49,414 nucleotides of DNA from Apostichopus parvimensis (GCA_000934455.1 KN886601.1:30685-80098); one strand, 5' to 3'. Positions 1-12,133 are shown, counted from the first letter of the stretch. Notes: generated by a model not told the origin, from the sequence alone. Made by a program: numbers and translations.

Positions 1-475
1 ATTCTACATATCATCGATTTAAATCGACATATACCAGTTTACTTCGACATATCATCGATTTATTTTACTTATCATCGATTTAAATCGATGATAAGTAAAA
101 TAAATCGATGATATTCAGAATGAAACTGGTATATGTCGATTTAATTTGACATATACCAGTTTCATTCTACATATCATCGATTTAAATCGACATATACCAG
201 TTAACTTCGACATATCATCAATTTCTTTTACTTATCATCGATTTAAATCGATGATAACTAAAATAAATCGATGATATGTAGAATGAAACTGGTATATGTC
301 GATTTAAATCGATGATATGTAGAATGAAACTGGTATATGTCGATTTAAATCGATGATATGTAGAATGAAACTGGTATATGTCGATTTAAATCGGTAGAAG
401 TCAATTTCAGCTGCTGGAAACTGGTATAAGTCGAAGGAAACTGGTATATGTCGATTTAAATCGGTATAAGTCGAT
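1..475. repeat. AT-rich direct/inverted repeat array with ATCGATTTAAATCGAT palindromes
   Basis: A 41-bp unit (ending in TCGATTTAAATC and containing GAATGAAACTGGTATATG) stands in three perfect direct copies at 270-310, 311-351 and 352-392. The same unit occurs in inverted orientation at about 148-205 and 1-45, giving large hairpin-capable arms. The 16-bp palindrome ATCGATTTAAATCGAT recurs. From about 393 to 475 the units decay (TATAAGTCGA variants). Because the left edge of the window cuts it, its full length is unknown. It could be a satellite or the end of a foldback-type element. Confidence 0.85.
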
Positions 476-835
476 CTCCCATGATTTGAGACTGATGGCC
501 CGCCATAGTACTCGTGTATGTAATTTTCGATTACAAATTAAAATGGATCAAAACGATGATTTACAACTCGAGGAATTTGTGAAAATCGGTTTCACCAACA
601 AAGGAATCGCAGATTTACTTGATTGCAGTGAATCAACTGTTAAAAGGAGGCGTGCTTCTTTAGGCCTCAGGAAAAATATGGATCTTCAGCAATACAAGGC
701 AAGTAAAAATAGTCGTAGGCTTATTGCCTAACGTTAGGCGTAAGAAGTGTTTGTGTGGCTTAAGACTTAGAGATGAGTAAAATAAGACTAACTTTAGTAT
801 GATGAGTATATACTACTAGACTAATAGTATTACTA

Positions 836-880
836 ATAGTAATACCATGGAGGCTGTTTTACCTCCATGGTAATACTAAG
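836..880. repeat. Perfect-arm hairpin in integrase-gene intron 1
   Basis: TACCATGGAGG and CCTCCATGGTA face each other across an 8-base loop (CTGTTTTA), and the arms extend with one mismatch to about 17 bp. There are no coding features and no tail, so it is a simple inverted repeat or the remnant of a small foldback element. Confidence 0.6.
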
Positions 881-2250
881 TTATACTAGACTTGACCCTC
901 ATACTATGGTTGTGTTGGCCCATTTCATTCAGTATCGGTTCTCACTCAATCTTTGGGAGTTTGGGCATGTTGAACTGACGCCCAAGAAAGTTCATACGTG
1001 CCACCCAAAAGAATTTATCATTATTAACTCATAATTACGAGTTATAATTTTCAAATAAAGTAGTTGATTTGTTAGTACGAGCTATTATTTTGCTGTAATG
1101 AAACACTGGTTCGTTATATAGTGAAACATTACTTGGTTAAAATGAGTTATTACTTGATGAATTATTAATTTGTTTAAATCAATGTCTTATTAATATTACC
1201 ACACATGAAGGATATTTAACATGCAATTATACACAAACTTTATATTTCATCATAATGAATTGTAATCTCTTAAAATTTTTATTTATTGTTAATACAATAG
1301 TACATTTATAATTAAAAGTTAATTGGTAACACTAAAAATACTTCATAATAAGTAAGCGATCATTAAGTGTTTCCAATGTTATTTTAAGTTTGTAACAGCT
1401 AGTGGAATTACTATTGTGTACTTATCAAATATGACTATGGTATTCCACAGTTTTAATTCATTATTGTTAATTAAAGATTAAATGTTAACATTGTAATTAC
1501 CAGGGCTAACATTAATGAGCATCTATGCATGGTCATCATGATACAGATCTCGTTTTTCCAATGTTAAGTACATTTTAAACGTGATGCTCAGTGGCTGTAG
1601 CATACATTGCTATCACTTTTATTTTCACAGATGCTGAGCTTGATGAGTGTGTGATGTCCATACTGCAACAAAGTAGTATGTATGGTGAGAAAATGGTTGG
1701 AGGATTTCTTTTGGCAAAAGGAATGCGTGTATCCAGGGAAAGGGTACGGCAAGCAATCAAAAGAGTTGATCCTGAAGGTAACTGCAGACCACATCTTACA
1801 GTACCTAAAGTATATATAGGCTTATTAAACTAGGGATCGAGTTGCTAGTGGAGCTCCCTGCATGCATATACTACTGACATCAGTAACATTGCTCTAGCCA
1901 GTAAATGGTTGTATTGTTTACAGTAGTTCAATTAAGAGGCAAAATGGGGCCACAATTGGTATGTTATTGCAGAATATGAGAACTTAAATAAGCATTGTTT
2001 GGCATAATTTGAAACCATATCTTACTATTGCAGGTACCAAGTTAAGTTTGACATAGTTTTGTTATTTTCATTTAATTTTTATTGAAAATGTGTTAACTTG
2101 ACTCTATGCACAATAAGCAGATATTGACTAAAGCAGTGCAAGAAAGTAATTCCTCCTGTGCGTTGCTTTCAACAGCAGTTGACAACCACCCTTTCACTAC
2201 ATAATTGACCTATAGGGGTACTTTATTTTGCAAATGGAAAAAAACTTCTT

Positions 2251-2430
2251 ATGTGAATATTATGTGCTTAGTCATTGAGTCAGGGCACAAATATGGCCTT
2301 GCAAGCTACTGTATGGTTTATGTAGCCAATCAAACTTTTAATGTGAAAGTTATGTGCTTAGTCATTGAGTCAGGGCACATATATGGTCTTGCAAGCTACT
2401 GTATGGTTTAAGTAGCCAATCAAACTTTTA
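2251..2430. repeat. Tandem duplication, 90-bp unit x2
   Basis: 2251-2340 and 2341-2430 align over 90 bases with only a handful of substitutions; both contain GTGCTTAGTCATTGAGTCAG. They lie in intron 2 of the integrase gene, shortly before the exon 3 acceptor at 2464-2465. Confidence 0.9.
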
Positions 2431-4119
2431 ATGTTCTTCATATCTTCCTAATGTTTTGTTGCCAGGAGTTGAAAACCGAAAACGGGTTGCCCTGCACAAA
2501 AGACAATACTCAGTTGAAGGCCCCAACGCTCTTTGGCACATAGATGGCCACCACAAATTGATCAGGTGATAAAGGAATTGTGTTTATATCTTAATGGCAT
2601 CACAAGAAATGCTCATGAAAGCAACTTACTTCGGGTAGAATAGTAATATGGAAAGAGTTCTTGGAATTTGGCCAATCATTGCAATTTCCAACTTTTCTGG
2701 TGCCTGGCAACCTCTTTAATTCATGATATGGGCTCCAACAAGGATAGTTTTCATCTTACTTGCAGGCTTTGGGTCACCTATATATACCTACCAATGTTTT
2801 AAAGGTTATTGCTAGATACACAAAGTACTACCAAACTGCCCTGTAGTCATCACCAAACGATGAAGTGACTCTGGTACCTCAGTGCATGTTTGTTTTGTGG
2901 AAAAGGTACGGCACTGTGGTTTTGTCATACCTTTATATTAGTGTGGGCCGGCACAGTTATGATTATTTTAATTTCTGGATCGAATTGTGTACCTGTGTCT
3001 ATTGAAAGCTGCTCTTATGAGATTTTGACTTGTATTGATTTTGACTTGTCTTGATGGTTTGACACATTAATGTTCCCAGTATAGTGCAAAATAAAAGGGA
3101 AAAATGGAAGAGGGTCTCATTTGCAAACTGAATGATGCTACATGGATGATAAAAACTATGTGAACTATCCACCAAAACGTGAAGCCATCTAGACATATTT
3201 CAAAGTTGTGACTAGAATGTTAAAGTTGGGAAGTTTTTACTCAAAGTGATACCAAATTCTGGTATTAAGCAGGCTGTAAGGGCTTTATGCCAAAGAAAGC
3301 CTGTTACCATGTGCCAAGAATGTGAAGCATGTATATCTTAGGGATTACATTAGGTTCATCAAGGTTCATGCAGTGCGGCAATAATTTTGAGGCACATATA
3401 ATATTTAATCACAAAAATGTCAATGGTCTTAACTGGTGTAAAATTTCTTTCAAATTTAGATGGAGATTTGTCGTACATGGAGGGATTAATGGTTTCAGTA
3501 GACTGCCTGTTTACCTGGTATGCTCCACCAATAATAGAGCAGACACTGTATTGAAAGCGTTCCGTTCGATCGGACAGAGGAGGTGAAAATGTAAAAGTGT
3601 GTGAGTATATGTTGAACCATCCGATGAGAGGTGCCGGGAGAGGCTCGTTTATTGCAGTGAAGAGCGTGCACAACCAACGGATTGAGAGATTGTGGCGGGA
3701 TGTATTTCAGGTAGGCAAAGATGTGACATCATCCCACCTGAAAGACAGTACAACATACATTCTGTGTATTATAACCATGTGTTTGACCTTTCCTGGTAAT
3801 GTTCCAACTTCCACTGTGGTTTTGGGCCCTTTCGTGTTCCTTTTTGCTGCACAAAATTCCATTGCAACGACTCTGATTAACATAAACATACTCCATTAAG
3901 TTATTGCTCGCAGAAATTTTCTCACAGATTATTACTAAAGCACTGCACTGTCTTAAATAAAGTTACATATACAACTCTTATTCCCACTGTATGAAGTTGC
4001 TCTATAATTTACTTAAGCTCAGTACATAGTGGTTCGCTACTATTCGTATTTACACTGAATATGCGTCATGGTTAAAGAAAAGGGATTGTTCTTGTACCCA
4101 TATAAGATGTGCAAGCTAG

Positions 4120-4565
4120 AATTTTGCTGACATGGGGATATGTTCAAAAGTATGATATTCTGTGCATGCATGACCTTTGACCTATAACATCATAGTTTAG
4201 GTTACATTGGCAAAAGATGAACTGCATACACCCACCAAGTTTGAAGTTCATTGGGTGTAACTTATTTATGACAAGTTTATGATAAACTTGTTTGCATTTT
4301 TTTTGGCTAATTGGACCTTTGACATAGAACCTTAGTTATTACTTTGTTTGTTTTTTGCCCTTCTTACATTTGCATATGTGGTACTTGGAAGTAACTTTGA
4401 CACTCTGACATGGGGATGTTACCAAAAGTATGGTTTTCCTTTTTGACCTTTGATGTCATACATCATGAGGACACTAGATCACGGTAAATACTCACCTACC
4501 CACCAATTGAGTTTGAACTTTATGTGACTTACCATCTAGGAGTGACACACTTTTTTGGCCATGCA
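4120..4565. repeat. Diverged tandem repeat, about 273-bp period, in integrase-gene intron 4
   Basis: TGACATGGGGATRT recurs at about 4130 and 4407. Each copy is followed by an AAAAGTATGRT block, a TTTGACCTTTGA block and a CACCMAnnTTGA block in the same order. Similar TGACCTTTGACC text occurs near 31480. It looks like a dispersed, self-tandem repeat family. Confidence 0.55.
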
Positions 4566-5599
4566 CACACCATCAAACAAATCCCCCTCCCCAACTCAAC
4601 CCCCATTGGTAACTCTAGCCCATTTAATGGGCTTAACAAAGGGTACTCCCCATTGAACTACCAATTTTCAATTCAATACCTCATGCGGTTGTAAGGTGTA
4701 TAAATACATGTACAAGGATGTGATAACAACCAACCAAAAGCGCCCCAAAAATGACATATAAAATGGGCTATGCTTTAGAGATTCAATTACAGAGGATCAC
4801 TGTCATTGTTGTTAATGCTGTCTGCACGGAGAGCAATGAAACTGATGTCATAAAATTTCAACAGTTCGTTCAAAATTTTCAGTCATGCCTCAGTGTTTTC
4901 TACAGGCAATTTAAAGATATGGAAGAGTCAAATGTACTCAACATAGATGATGAGGTGCACATGTATTCTCTTCAGTATGTATTCAAGCCACTCATACAGA
5001 AAGCTCTCCATGTATCTGTGAGTCATATTCACACCATAAAATCAGAACTGCTGGTAACAAGAGTCCAATGCAGCTTTGGGTCGATGGTGCTTGCAGTGGT
5101 CACCCAATTGATATCATTCATGACGTAAGTTCAGTTTCTTTCTTTTTATCTTTTTCTTTTTTTGACATTCTTTTAACATTTATGTAACAACAGGACAAAA
5201 TTATTGATTACTTGCCGAAGGCATACATGTATCACAGACTGATGAGTAAAAGGTGTTTAGATTCAATAAGGTTTAATAGACACCAGAACACAAAGAAGTC
5301 TAGTGAGATAACATGTAAAAATTAGGGATAAACGTTTACAACAAAAGCAAGAACTAAGAGAACAATATAGTTCACACAGAAATGAATTAGTTTGGGGAGT
5401 AGTAAATGGGATGATATGCAAGTATACTAGGTGAATATGCATCCTTGCCTGTGTCTCACAAATTGTTTGTTGTTTTCTTTTCACAGGATGAACTTGAGTG
5501 CTATGGTATTGAACCACTGAATGATGGTAATGACATAGAAGATGAAAATGCCAACATTGTAAGTACTAGATGTTCTTTGCACCAAACAACTTTACTGCA

Positions 5600-5905
5600 T
5601 TAATATTTATGAGTGGCTCAGCTAGGGGCTTAATATGGTCAAAACAGCTTGTAAACATGATATCTCCACATGCACATGTTGAATCAATGTCGTACTTGTT
5701 ACAGTAGGTATATATGACCTACAATGAATAGATGTGCAATATTGTTTCTGGTTCCCATCTCTTGAATATTAATGAGTGGGCAGGGCCGACAATAAAATTC
5801 TCAAAGATGTCAATTTCGCTGCAACCGTATGTCCGATTTAGTTTTATATTTGGTATGGTGATCAATGTAATCTGAGGAACTGACCTACAGTAATGGCCTG
5901 TCAAT
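5600..5905 (-). repeat. Dispersed repeat, inverted copy of the 29.74-30.36 kb family
   Basis: Read on the minus strand this block contains CATACGGTTGCAGCGAAATT, CCCACTCATTAATATTCA and GATGGGAACCAGAAACAAT in the same order as 29910-30010 on the plus strand, at about 80-90% identity by eye. No open frame or terminal inverted repeat is evident. Confidence 0.75.
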
Positions 5906-5912
5906 CCTTTAC

Positions 5913-5996
5913 AGGACTATGTATAGTCTATACATAGTCGAGGACTATGTATAGTCTATACATAGTCCAGGACTATGTATAGTCCATACGTAGTCC
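5913..5996. repeat. 28-bp palindromic minisatellite x3
   Basis: Three adjacent 28-bp units (5913-5940, 5941-5968, 5969-5996) each contain the near-perfect dyad GACTATGTATAG / CTATACATAGTC. The third unit has two substitutions. Every unit can fold alone, or the array can fold as a whole. Confidence 0.9.
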
Positions 5997-6542
5997 AGTA
6001 AACATTACATGAACCTCGCGAACTTCAGCTGATAAAGTATTGGAGTCATTTCTCCAAAATATTAAAACTGATCTAGAAATGCAACCTGGAAAAATTATTG
6101 ATAACAATCTGTGTTGTTTAATGATTTTGTATAAAACAAATGAACTTCTTGTGCCTATAAAGTCAACCTTCAAAGTAGTCCAGCTATTAAATGTTTAACT
6201 TCAACGCAGGAACATTCCATTGAAAAGTTATCTGATAGTTTATCCCTTGTTGGAAACGTGTTTTTTCCATATAGAACTTAAAATATTATTTTAGCCTCTT
6301 GCATTGAATATTTGAGCTCTTGGACCGGATTTCTCAATTCCTTCTCACTTACTGATAAATAATTATGGTGGAGTTTCTTACTGGTTTTAGAGATAAGTGT
6401 TGAGTTATAATCTAGATTAAAAGGAACAACTTGGGCGGGGGGCAGGGGGTGGGGGCAGCAGGGTCACACTATTGTCTCCATGCAGCTTATTGATTTAAAA
6501 ATGAAATTGATTAGTATGTCACGTCGACCTTCTTCTGTACAG

Positions 6543-8949
6543 TTCGTGGACGCAATGTTTTTGGACAAAACGGTGAATTCCGATGTGACGAAGACGCAGA
6601 AGACGATGCTACTAGTTGTCAAGGTGCACAGATTTGTTATCCAAATCCTTTTGGCTGTACTTGTCCGGCTGGCTACTCAGGCCTTGGGTGTATGACAGGT
6701 AAGATTCACTTTGCTTCCTTCCTTACCTGTCCCCTCACAAAACTGAGCACTCTCACTCTATCTTGCCAAAGGTGAAAGTTTGGTTGACATTTTGAGCACG
6801 TACTCTGTCAGCCATATTTTGACCATTCACACCCAGTCAACATGACTGTTCCTTCTTCTACCAAACTTTGAGACAAATAATAGGCCTACAGTACATGTAC
6901 ATATTTAGCTCACACAAATATCAAAGTTATTGTTCTATCTGAATTTTGAAAAGAAAATTTAGTTGTTTGAATGAAAAATGTTCATCCTTTTTCCTTGTCA
7001 AATATTATTTTTAATTTTTAATTGTTTTGGGGGTTTAGTCTTTTTTATTTTTCTTTGTCTCCCTGTAGATCATTGAAGAATTAAATTTGCAATTCTGTAA
7101 TCATTATCTACCTATAGGACCCTATCTCTTAGCTATTTATGCATCAAATGCTAATTGTGATCTTACTACTTGTGTTTTCTGATTGACTGATTGGAATCAC
7201 ATGAGTTGCTGCTCCATTTTGATTGGATGTTCTGCAAAACTCAGATTGATCAAATTAACATACTTCACATCACCTCAGTCTGTTCTTTCATTATTCTATG
7301 GACTGAATATATATTTCAATTGTGCTCCTTAACGCACAGAAGGTCTCAATGTTCAGACTGAAGTACTACGGTATGTATTGAAAGTGTTAATTGATTCTAT
7401 AGCCATAGCTTATGTTTTAAGCCAAATACGTAAGCACGCAGTACAAATGGACATGGTAATTTAGTACTAGTTATATTATTTTCATTGGAGATCTACTAGA
7501 AATAAATATGGTTCATTTAGTTTGCTGATTGCTCCTTTCTGTTATGAAATTTTTCTACAGAATGCAGCAACAGCAAGTTTGGAGCTGATTGCAAGCAGGA
7601 CTGCCACTGTGCCGATGGGTCGGGTTGCGCCAGTGACACTGGTGTCTGCAGCAACGACATATGTGCAGAGGGTTTCAAAGGTGTTAACTGTCAAGGTAAT
7701 TTGGGAGGCAGACCAAAACTGAAAAAGGGTATAGGAACATAAAATGTCAAGTTTTAAGAAAACCAAAAATTATAGCTGAATTATTTTGCCCAGTTTTTGG
7801 TTAGTTTGTTATTGGCCACACTTCAGGGGTCAGTAAGTGGTCAGAATTAGGGTCACTTGATGATTTGATCTGCTCGTCATTAACATATTTGCAGGGGAAG
7901 TCGATTCGTTTCGTTTTGAATGTTGTTATGTTATCTGGGCAAAAGCAAGTTTACCAATTGCTAGATATGCATACTTCAAAATTTTCCATATTATTTGGCT
8001 TTTCTTTAATAATCATCATATTGGAGAGAGGAAAGAGGGCGGTGGCCGGGGAGGGGGGGGGATACTTCATTTGATTATTCCATATACTCCTATGTCCCTG
8101 TTTACATTATTAAATTGTAGTATCTATATTTAAATCTCAAACAACAGTCAGAGATAAAACTTATATTTCATTCATGAAAAGAGGAACATGTTTTATATGC
8201 ATCCCGGTGAAATCCACCAAGCAGCAATTCCTACATAGTGTTATGGAGATACTGATCAGTAAAATTGTCACAGTTTGTACCATAAAGTGTACTTGAACCA
8301 ATAGGTATGATGTCATAGTTTGCACACTCACAGCCCCACTATTCTATTCTGTTGACTTATTTTCCACTTGAAATGCTGTGACCTTGGTTTGGATATGGTT
8401 CAAACTTTACATTTGAGGATCTGTGTAGATAACAATAAACCAACGTAAGAATGTAGTCTGCTCATATTGAGATATACGTAGCTATACCATGTAAGCAGAA
8501 AATTGTATGACTGTGCATACTAAGGGAAAATATAACACAAACCTTGTCAGTGCAAAAATAAAATTTTCCTCCGGACTTTACTTTTCACCTAAAGATATGC
8601 ATTTTATATTCTCCTGGTCACAATTTGTTTTAAACATAAGACTAAGTGCCTCTTTTAATCGTAGTAATAATAATATCAATATCTGAGGTTGATTGGTCCT
8701 GTCAAAATTTGTTTATTCATGATACAGATATGATGTCTGTAGAAATGTGGTAAATTGTCCTCGTGATTACACCTTGTTTTTCTGTTTTTTTCTTGCTCTC
8801 AGTTGAAGATCCATGTCATGTTGGTACTTACGGTGACCTTTGCACATTACCCTGCTCGTGTTCCCCAGACGATGATTGTCAAGAAGTGGAAGATAATTGT
8901 TAGAAAGGTTGTGCGGAACCTTGGACTGACCTAGCATGTGATAATAATA
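6543..8949 (+). pseudogene. Tie/angiopoietin-receptor-like EGF-repeat exons (partial; third exon has an in-frame TAG)
   Basis: Three phase 1-1 exons with canonical splice sites: 6543-6698, 7561-7695 and 8803-8949 (156, 135 and 147 nt, all multiples of three). Exon a reads RGRNVFGQNGEFRC and goes on with six cysteines, including CTCPAGYSGLGC, an EGF fold. Exon b has eight cysteines (KFGADCKQDCHCADGSGC, then CAEGFKGVNC), a laminin-type EGF. Exon c has eight cysteines (PCHVGTYGDLCTLPCSC) but carries TAG at 8901-8903 between the sixth and seventh. Such EGF strings follow the N-terminal Ig region in Tie-type receptors, which are single-pass membrane kinases. No Ig exon is visible upstream (5559-6542) and no FN3, membrane or kinase exon downstream, so this is a 5'-truncated fragment, broken unless the TAG is an assembly error. 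The gypsy element begins only about 0.5 kb beyond exon c. Confidence 0.78.
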
Positions 8950-9430
8950 GTATGTCTTACCAATAATTTGATTTCATATCATGTTGAAAACTCTCTTCGA
9001 ACATTCTCTCTTTTAAATCTTGACTTGACTTATTTCATATCATACTGTATTTTCGTAATACAAATTGCCATAGCAACGCTCAAATCTGAATATAAATACT
9101 GTACTGCTCAATGTGTAGCTGCACAGCACAATAATCCATTTGAAACCTACATCTGTTTAGCACAGGTAGCACTCATATAGTTGCTGTAAAGAACACTTTT
9201 AAAAGCAGGTAATTATTGAGTATCTGTAAGGTTCTTACCATGAATATTCAAAGGCAAGTATCCAGAAAACTGACTAGAGTATGGAACCATTGAGAATGAA
9301 CTAAGGAGACCTCTAAGAGTCACCAGGGTACTCTTCCATTCTGCTATGGTACACTGTTCAAGATGGCATGCCAAGGCTACCGTCAATGATCTGTGGTTTA
9401 GTTGGCAGTGTTGTGTTTTCGTTGGCAGGG
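8950..9430. other. Non-coding gap between receptor exons and LTR element
   Basis: I see no exon with matched splice sites and no repeat here. It probably represents intron sequence downstream of EGF exon c. Confidence 0.4.
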
Positions 9431-9730
9431 TTGATTAATTAGACATCTCAGGATAATTAGCAATAATCAGAAACACGATTAAGGTCTGATTCGACTCCGA
9501 TTTATTGATATTTTCTCTGTGTTTGGAATATTTTCTGTCGACACACTCCCAGAACGTGACTCCCGTCTGAACCAGCAAAGGTCCTTCCAGAAGCTTCAAT
9601 CTGGGTCTCTTGACCAAATCACGTGACATACACAATAATGAATAATTATGAATCAATAACCAATCACAATACTGAAGATTATCTTTGATTTTACCGAGAG
9701 GCATTGGAAATCCTCTAAACAACCCCTTTG
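9430..9730 (-). other. Possible 3' LTR of the gypsy-type element
   Basis: On the minus strand a purine tract (AAAAAAAACAAAGGGG) ends near 9714 and is followed by TTGTTTAGAGG and about 290 bases with an AATAAA-like signal (ATCAATAAATCGG, about 9500). This is the position and composition expected for a polypurine tract plus 3' LTR. I could not find a second copy to the right of gag, so an LTR is not demonstrated. Confidence 0.25.
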
Positions 9731-9779
9731 TTTTTTTTAAAAAAGAGAGAAAATAAAACTTTTCTTTTTTTGTTTTCTT

Positions 9780-10480
9780 CCCCCCCCCCACAATCCAACT
9801 GGATAAGATTAATCAATCTAATCAATACTACTAATTGTTTTCTTCCCAAACCCATAAACGACTGCAAATAAGATTTATAACATATTTACATCGTCAAACA
9901 CTGGTGTGCTTGATGGAATGCACTTTCATGCTAACTTTAAAAATGTAACCTCTACGCTTTAAGTTTTGTTTGCTTGCTTTTGAAAATATATATAAAAAAA
10001 AGTCTTCACCGTAAAAATGATATACAAATCTGTTCAGAGTCTACTTGACCTCCGTTAAGGGCAAGACAGTGTTTTAGGTAACCATCTTCACCTTCTTTCT
10101 CTTTTTTCTTTTTGAAAAACTTCACATTGACAATTCTTTCAAATACAGGTGCGCTCTGGACGTGAGTGATCAAGTTGCTCCTAGTAAGGTACCAAATATA
10201 ATGATTCAAGCAAAATGAAGTCCAACCTGTTTTGATTAACTCTCAAACTAACTTTCCGCCTGACTCATATCATGACAGAACTTTCTTAAAAGTACATATT
10301 TCCTTGAATAAAAACTTCTTAAACATTGTCACAAACCAAATGAAAACTTGAACACAACAATTGTCCTGGTCTGCAAACATATAACATGTTAATGAAATAC
10401 TCATGTTTTAGGGGGGAAAAAATGCCTTTTTCAAGGTATAACCATATAGGTTCATATGTAAATGTGGTAACATTGTAAGC
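9780..10480. other. Non-coding stretch between pol and the possible 3' LTR
   Basis: Simple poly-C and T-rich runs near 9750-9790, then AT-rich sequence without a convincing open frame. It is probably the 3' untranslated part of the minus-strand retroelement. Confidence 0.3.
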
Positions 10481-11150
10481 TCAAAATAATCCTTTGAACA
10501 GTTTTCTAGGATTACCAAACTTTTGAATCTTGGTATTCTCTAAAACTTCTTTAACCAGGTTTTCGGTATCAGCGTACTTGTCTACTGACCACCAAAAACG
10601 AACTCTTGTATCTTTCTCGCAAGTTGACTTTTGAAATGAAAGTAACATTTGCAAATGACCTGACTTGAACCTTGTCTTTTCAATATCCATAAAAAGATTT
10701 GTTGGAGCTTCCAACATTAATTTCAACTGTTGCTGTAGTTTCTCTTTGTCAGTAGCACGTGGGATTCCCAAACACTGATTTTCTGAAATATGTTTAACAT
10801 GTTCACTCCAATCATCTGCATCTATTTTATCACAACATTCTATGTCTCTTGAAGAAACACCCGATAAAACTTTATCGTTTTCATCGATGAATTGAAGACT
10901 TTCAGACAGTGTGTCCTTTGGCTGAAGGTTTATGTCTCTCACCCAACGCTTCTTTCAATTTTTGAACATTTGTAATACTTTTGATATCATTAGAACTTCT
11001 AATGAAACATGGTTTGAGACGATAGAAACTAAACACATCATTAAGGATTTCTCCTGTTATAGTAGATAGAACATAATGAGTTCGATCTAAAACCTCATGA
11101 ACGACCAAGGGTCCGCACCATTCTGCTGCAATACGCTTAGAGTTAGCTGT
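10481..11150 (-). pseudogene. pol: Integrase C-terminal domain and pol tail
   Basis: The frame through 11108 reads IAAEWCGPLVVHEV, RTHYVLSTITGEI and SFYRLKPCFIR, the small beta-barrel typical of gypsy integrase C-termini. A frame change near 10940 leads into a 150-codon acidic tail (from MRDINLQPKDTLSE to NPRKLFKGLF) without a known domain. It ends at 10481 and the presumed 3' LTR lies beyond. Confidence 0.65.
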
Positions 11151-12133
11151 CAGGGAGGAAGAGGTATAGGCTGTAAAAGATAAACCAACTGTCCAACCGT
11201 ATAAATTGGATTTTTCGACAACTTTTGAGACAACTCCACATTTTGCTTCTCTTGCTGGTGTCTCTGAAGTGATAACATTGTCCTTGAAATATTGCTGAAT
11301 TTGTCCTTCAAATGAGAAACATAGTCTTGATAAGACAACAACAATACTGACATTGGATTGAATTTCAAATTTGTCAAATGTTGCGGTTCTCGCCCAAAAA
11401 CTAACTCATATGGACTATAGCTTCCCAAAAATGGTGATGAGAAGGAGTTATATGCATAGCATGTTGTAGAAATATACCTTACCCAATCATTTCCAAACTG
11501 ATTGAGATTAACCTTCAAAAAGTTTGACAACGTACGAATGTAACGCTCCACTTGGAGACTTCCGAGGTTCTCTACACTTATGACTTTCTGATCAATGTCC
11601 AGAGCAGAACATAACACAGCTAGTAATTTGCCTGTTGAAGATGATGCAGCATCTGTGATAAGGCACTGAGGTGGACCAAAAATTGCCACTATTTTCTGAA
11701 TGAATGCCTCACAGATTGTCTTTGCATCTAAGGTTTTCAAAGGTGCACATATCACAAATCTTGTGACCTCGTCGCATGCAACCATAAGATGCTTAAATCC
11801 ACTTACAGATGACGGCTAAGTTTTGAAATCAAGACTAATTTTTGAAAATGGCTGATATTGATCTGGTACTCTCTGATGATACATTCGCAATTTGTCTGGT
11901 TTGTCTCGGAATTGTTGACAACGTAAACATGACTTCACATAATTGTTGATTCTTTCAAACATCTTCGGCATGTAGAAATGTCGCCGAATGGTTAAGTAAG
12001 TCCTTACTGTCCCTTGATGACTACTCAAAAGATTGTCATGAAATTGTGAAATTATAGTTTCAGACACATTCTCTGGTACTGCCAACTGCACATTTAAATC
12101 ATTTTTCTTGTTACAGACAAATAAAAGAAACAA
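11150..12133 (-). pseudogene. pol: Integrase: HHCC zinc finger plus DDE core, one in-frame TAG
   Basis: 12133-11816 encodes the zinc-binding H2C2 domain (SQFHDNLLSSHQGTVRTYL, then YVKSCLRCQQF) and the start of the core with the first Asp (KISLDFKT). A single TAG at 11816-11818 interrupts it. The same frame continues to 11150 with VACDEVTRF, the second Asp in CLITDAASS, and the catalytic Glu in LQVERYIRTLSNFL. The triad is thus present across one nonsense codon. A C-terminal linker and SH3-like domain follow in another frame. Confidence 0.85.

Larger units (their letters stand above)
495..5558 (+). pseudogene. Intron-containing HTH + DDE integrase-core gene (six exons, two frame lesions)
   Basis: Six exons join with consistent GT-AG sites and phases: 495 (or 543)-702, 1631-1777, 2466-2565, 3460-3710, 4883-5124 and 5487-5558. 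Exon 1 begins at ATG 495, or more likely at ATG 543 (MDQNDD), and encodes a resolvase-like HTH (FTNKGIADLLDCSESTVKRR). Exons 3-4 carry the RNase H-fold integrase core: WHIDGHHKLIR (first Asp, 2543), SDRGGEN (second Asp, 3573) and [13 protein letters not shown] (Glu, 3684), with 36 residues between the second Asp and Glu. This is the animal integrase-core family often annotated as an uncharacterised integrase catalytic domain protein. Two lesions break it. In exon 4 near 3558-3570 the frame changes and roughly ten family residues are absent. In exon 5 near 5015-5025 a net one-base loss shifts the frame; the downstream frame then reads KSPMQLWVDGACSGHP. The conserved splice sites show that it was once a spliced gene. 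A sequencing error could explain the second lesion, less easily the first. Any exon beyond 5558 (phase 0, donor GTAAGT) was not found. Confidence 0.8.

Noticed and set aside
8901-8903. In-frame TAG read as programmed readthrough or an unusual genetic code
   Set aside because: Other exons in the window use TAG and TAA as ordinary terminators, and no readthrough context or structure is evident; mutation or base error is simpler.
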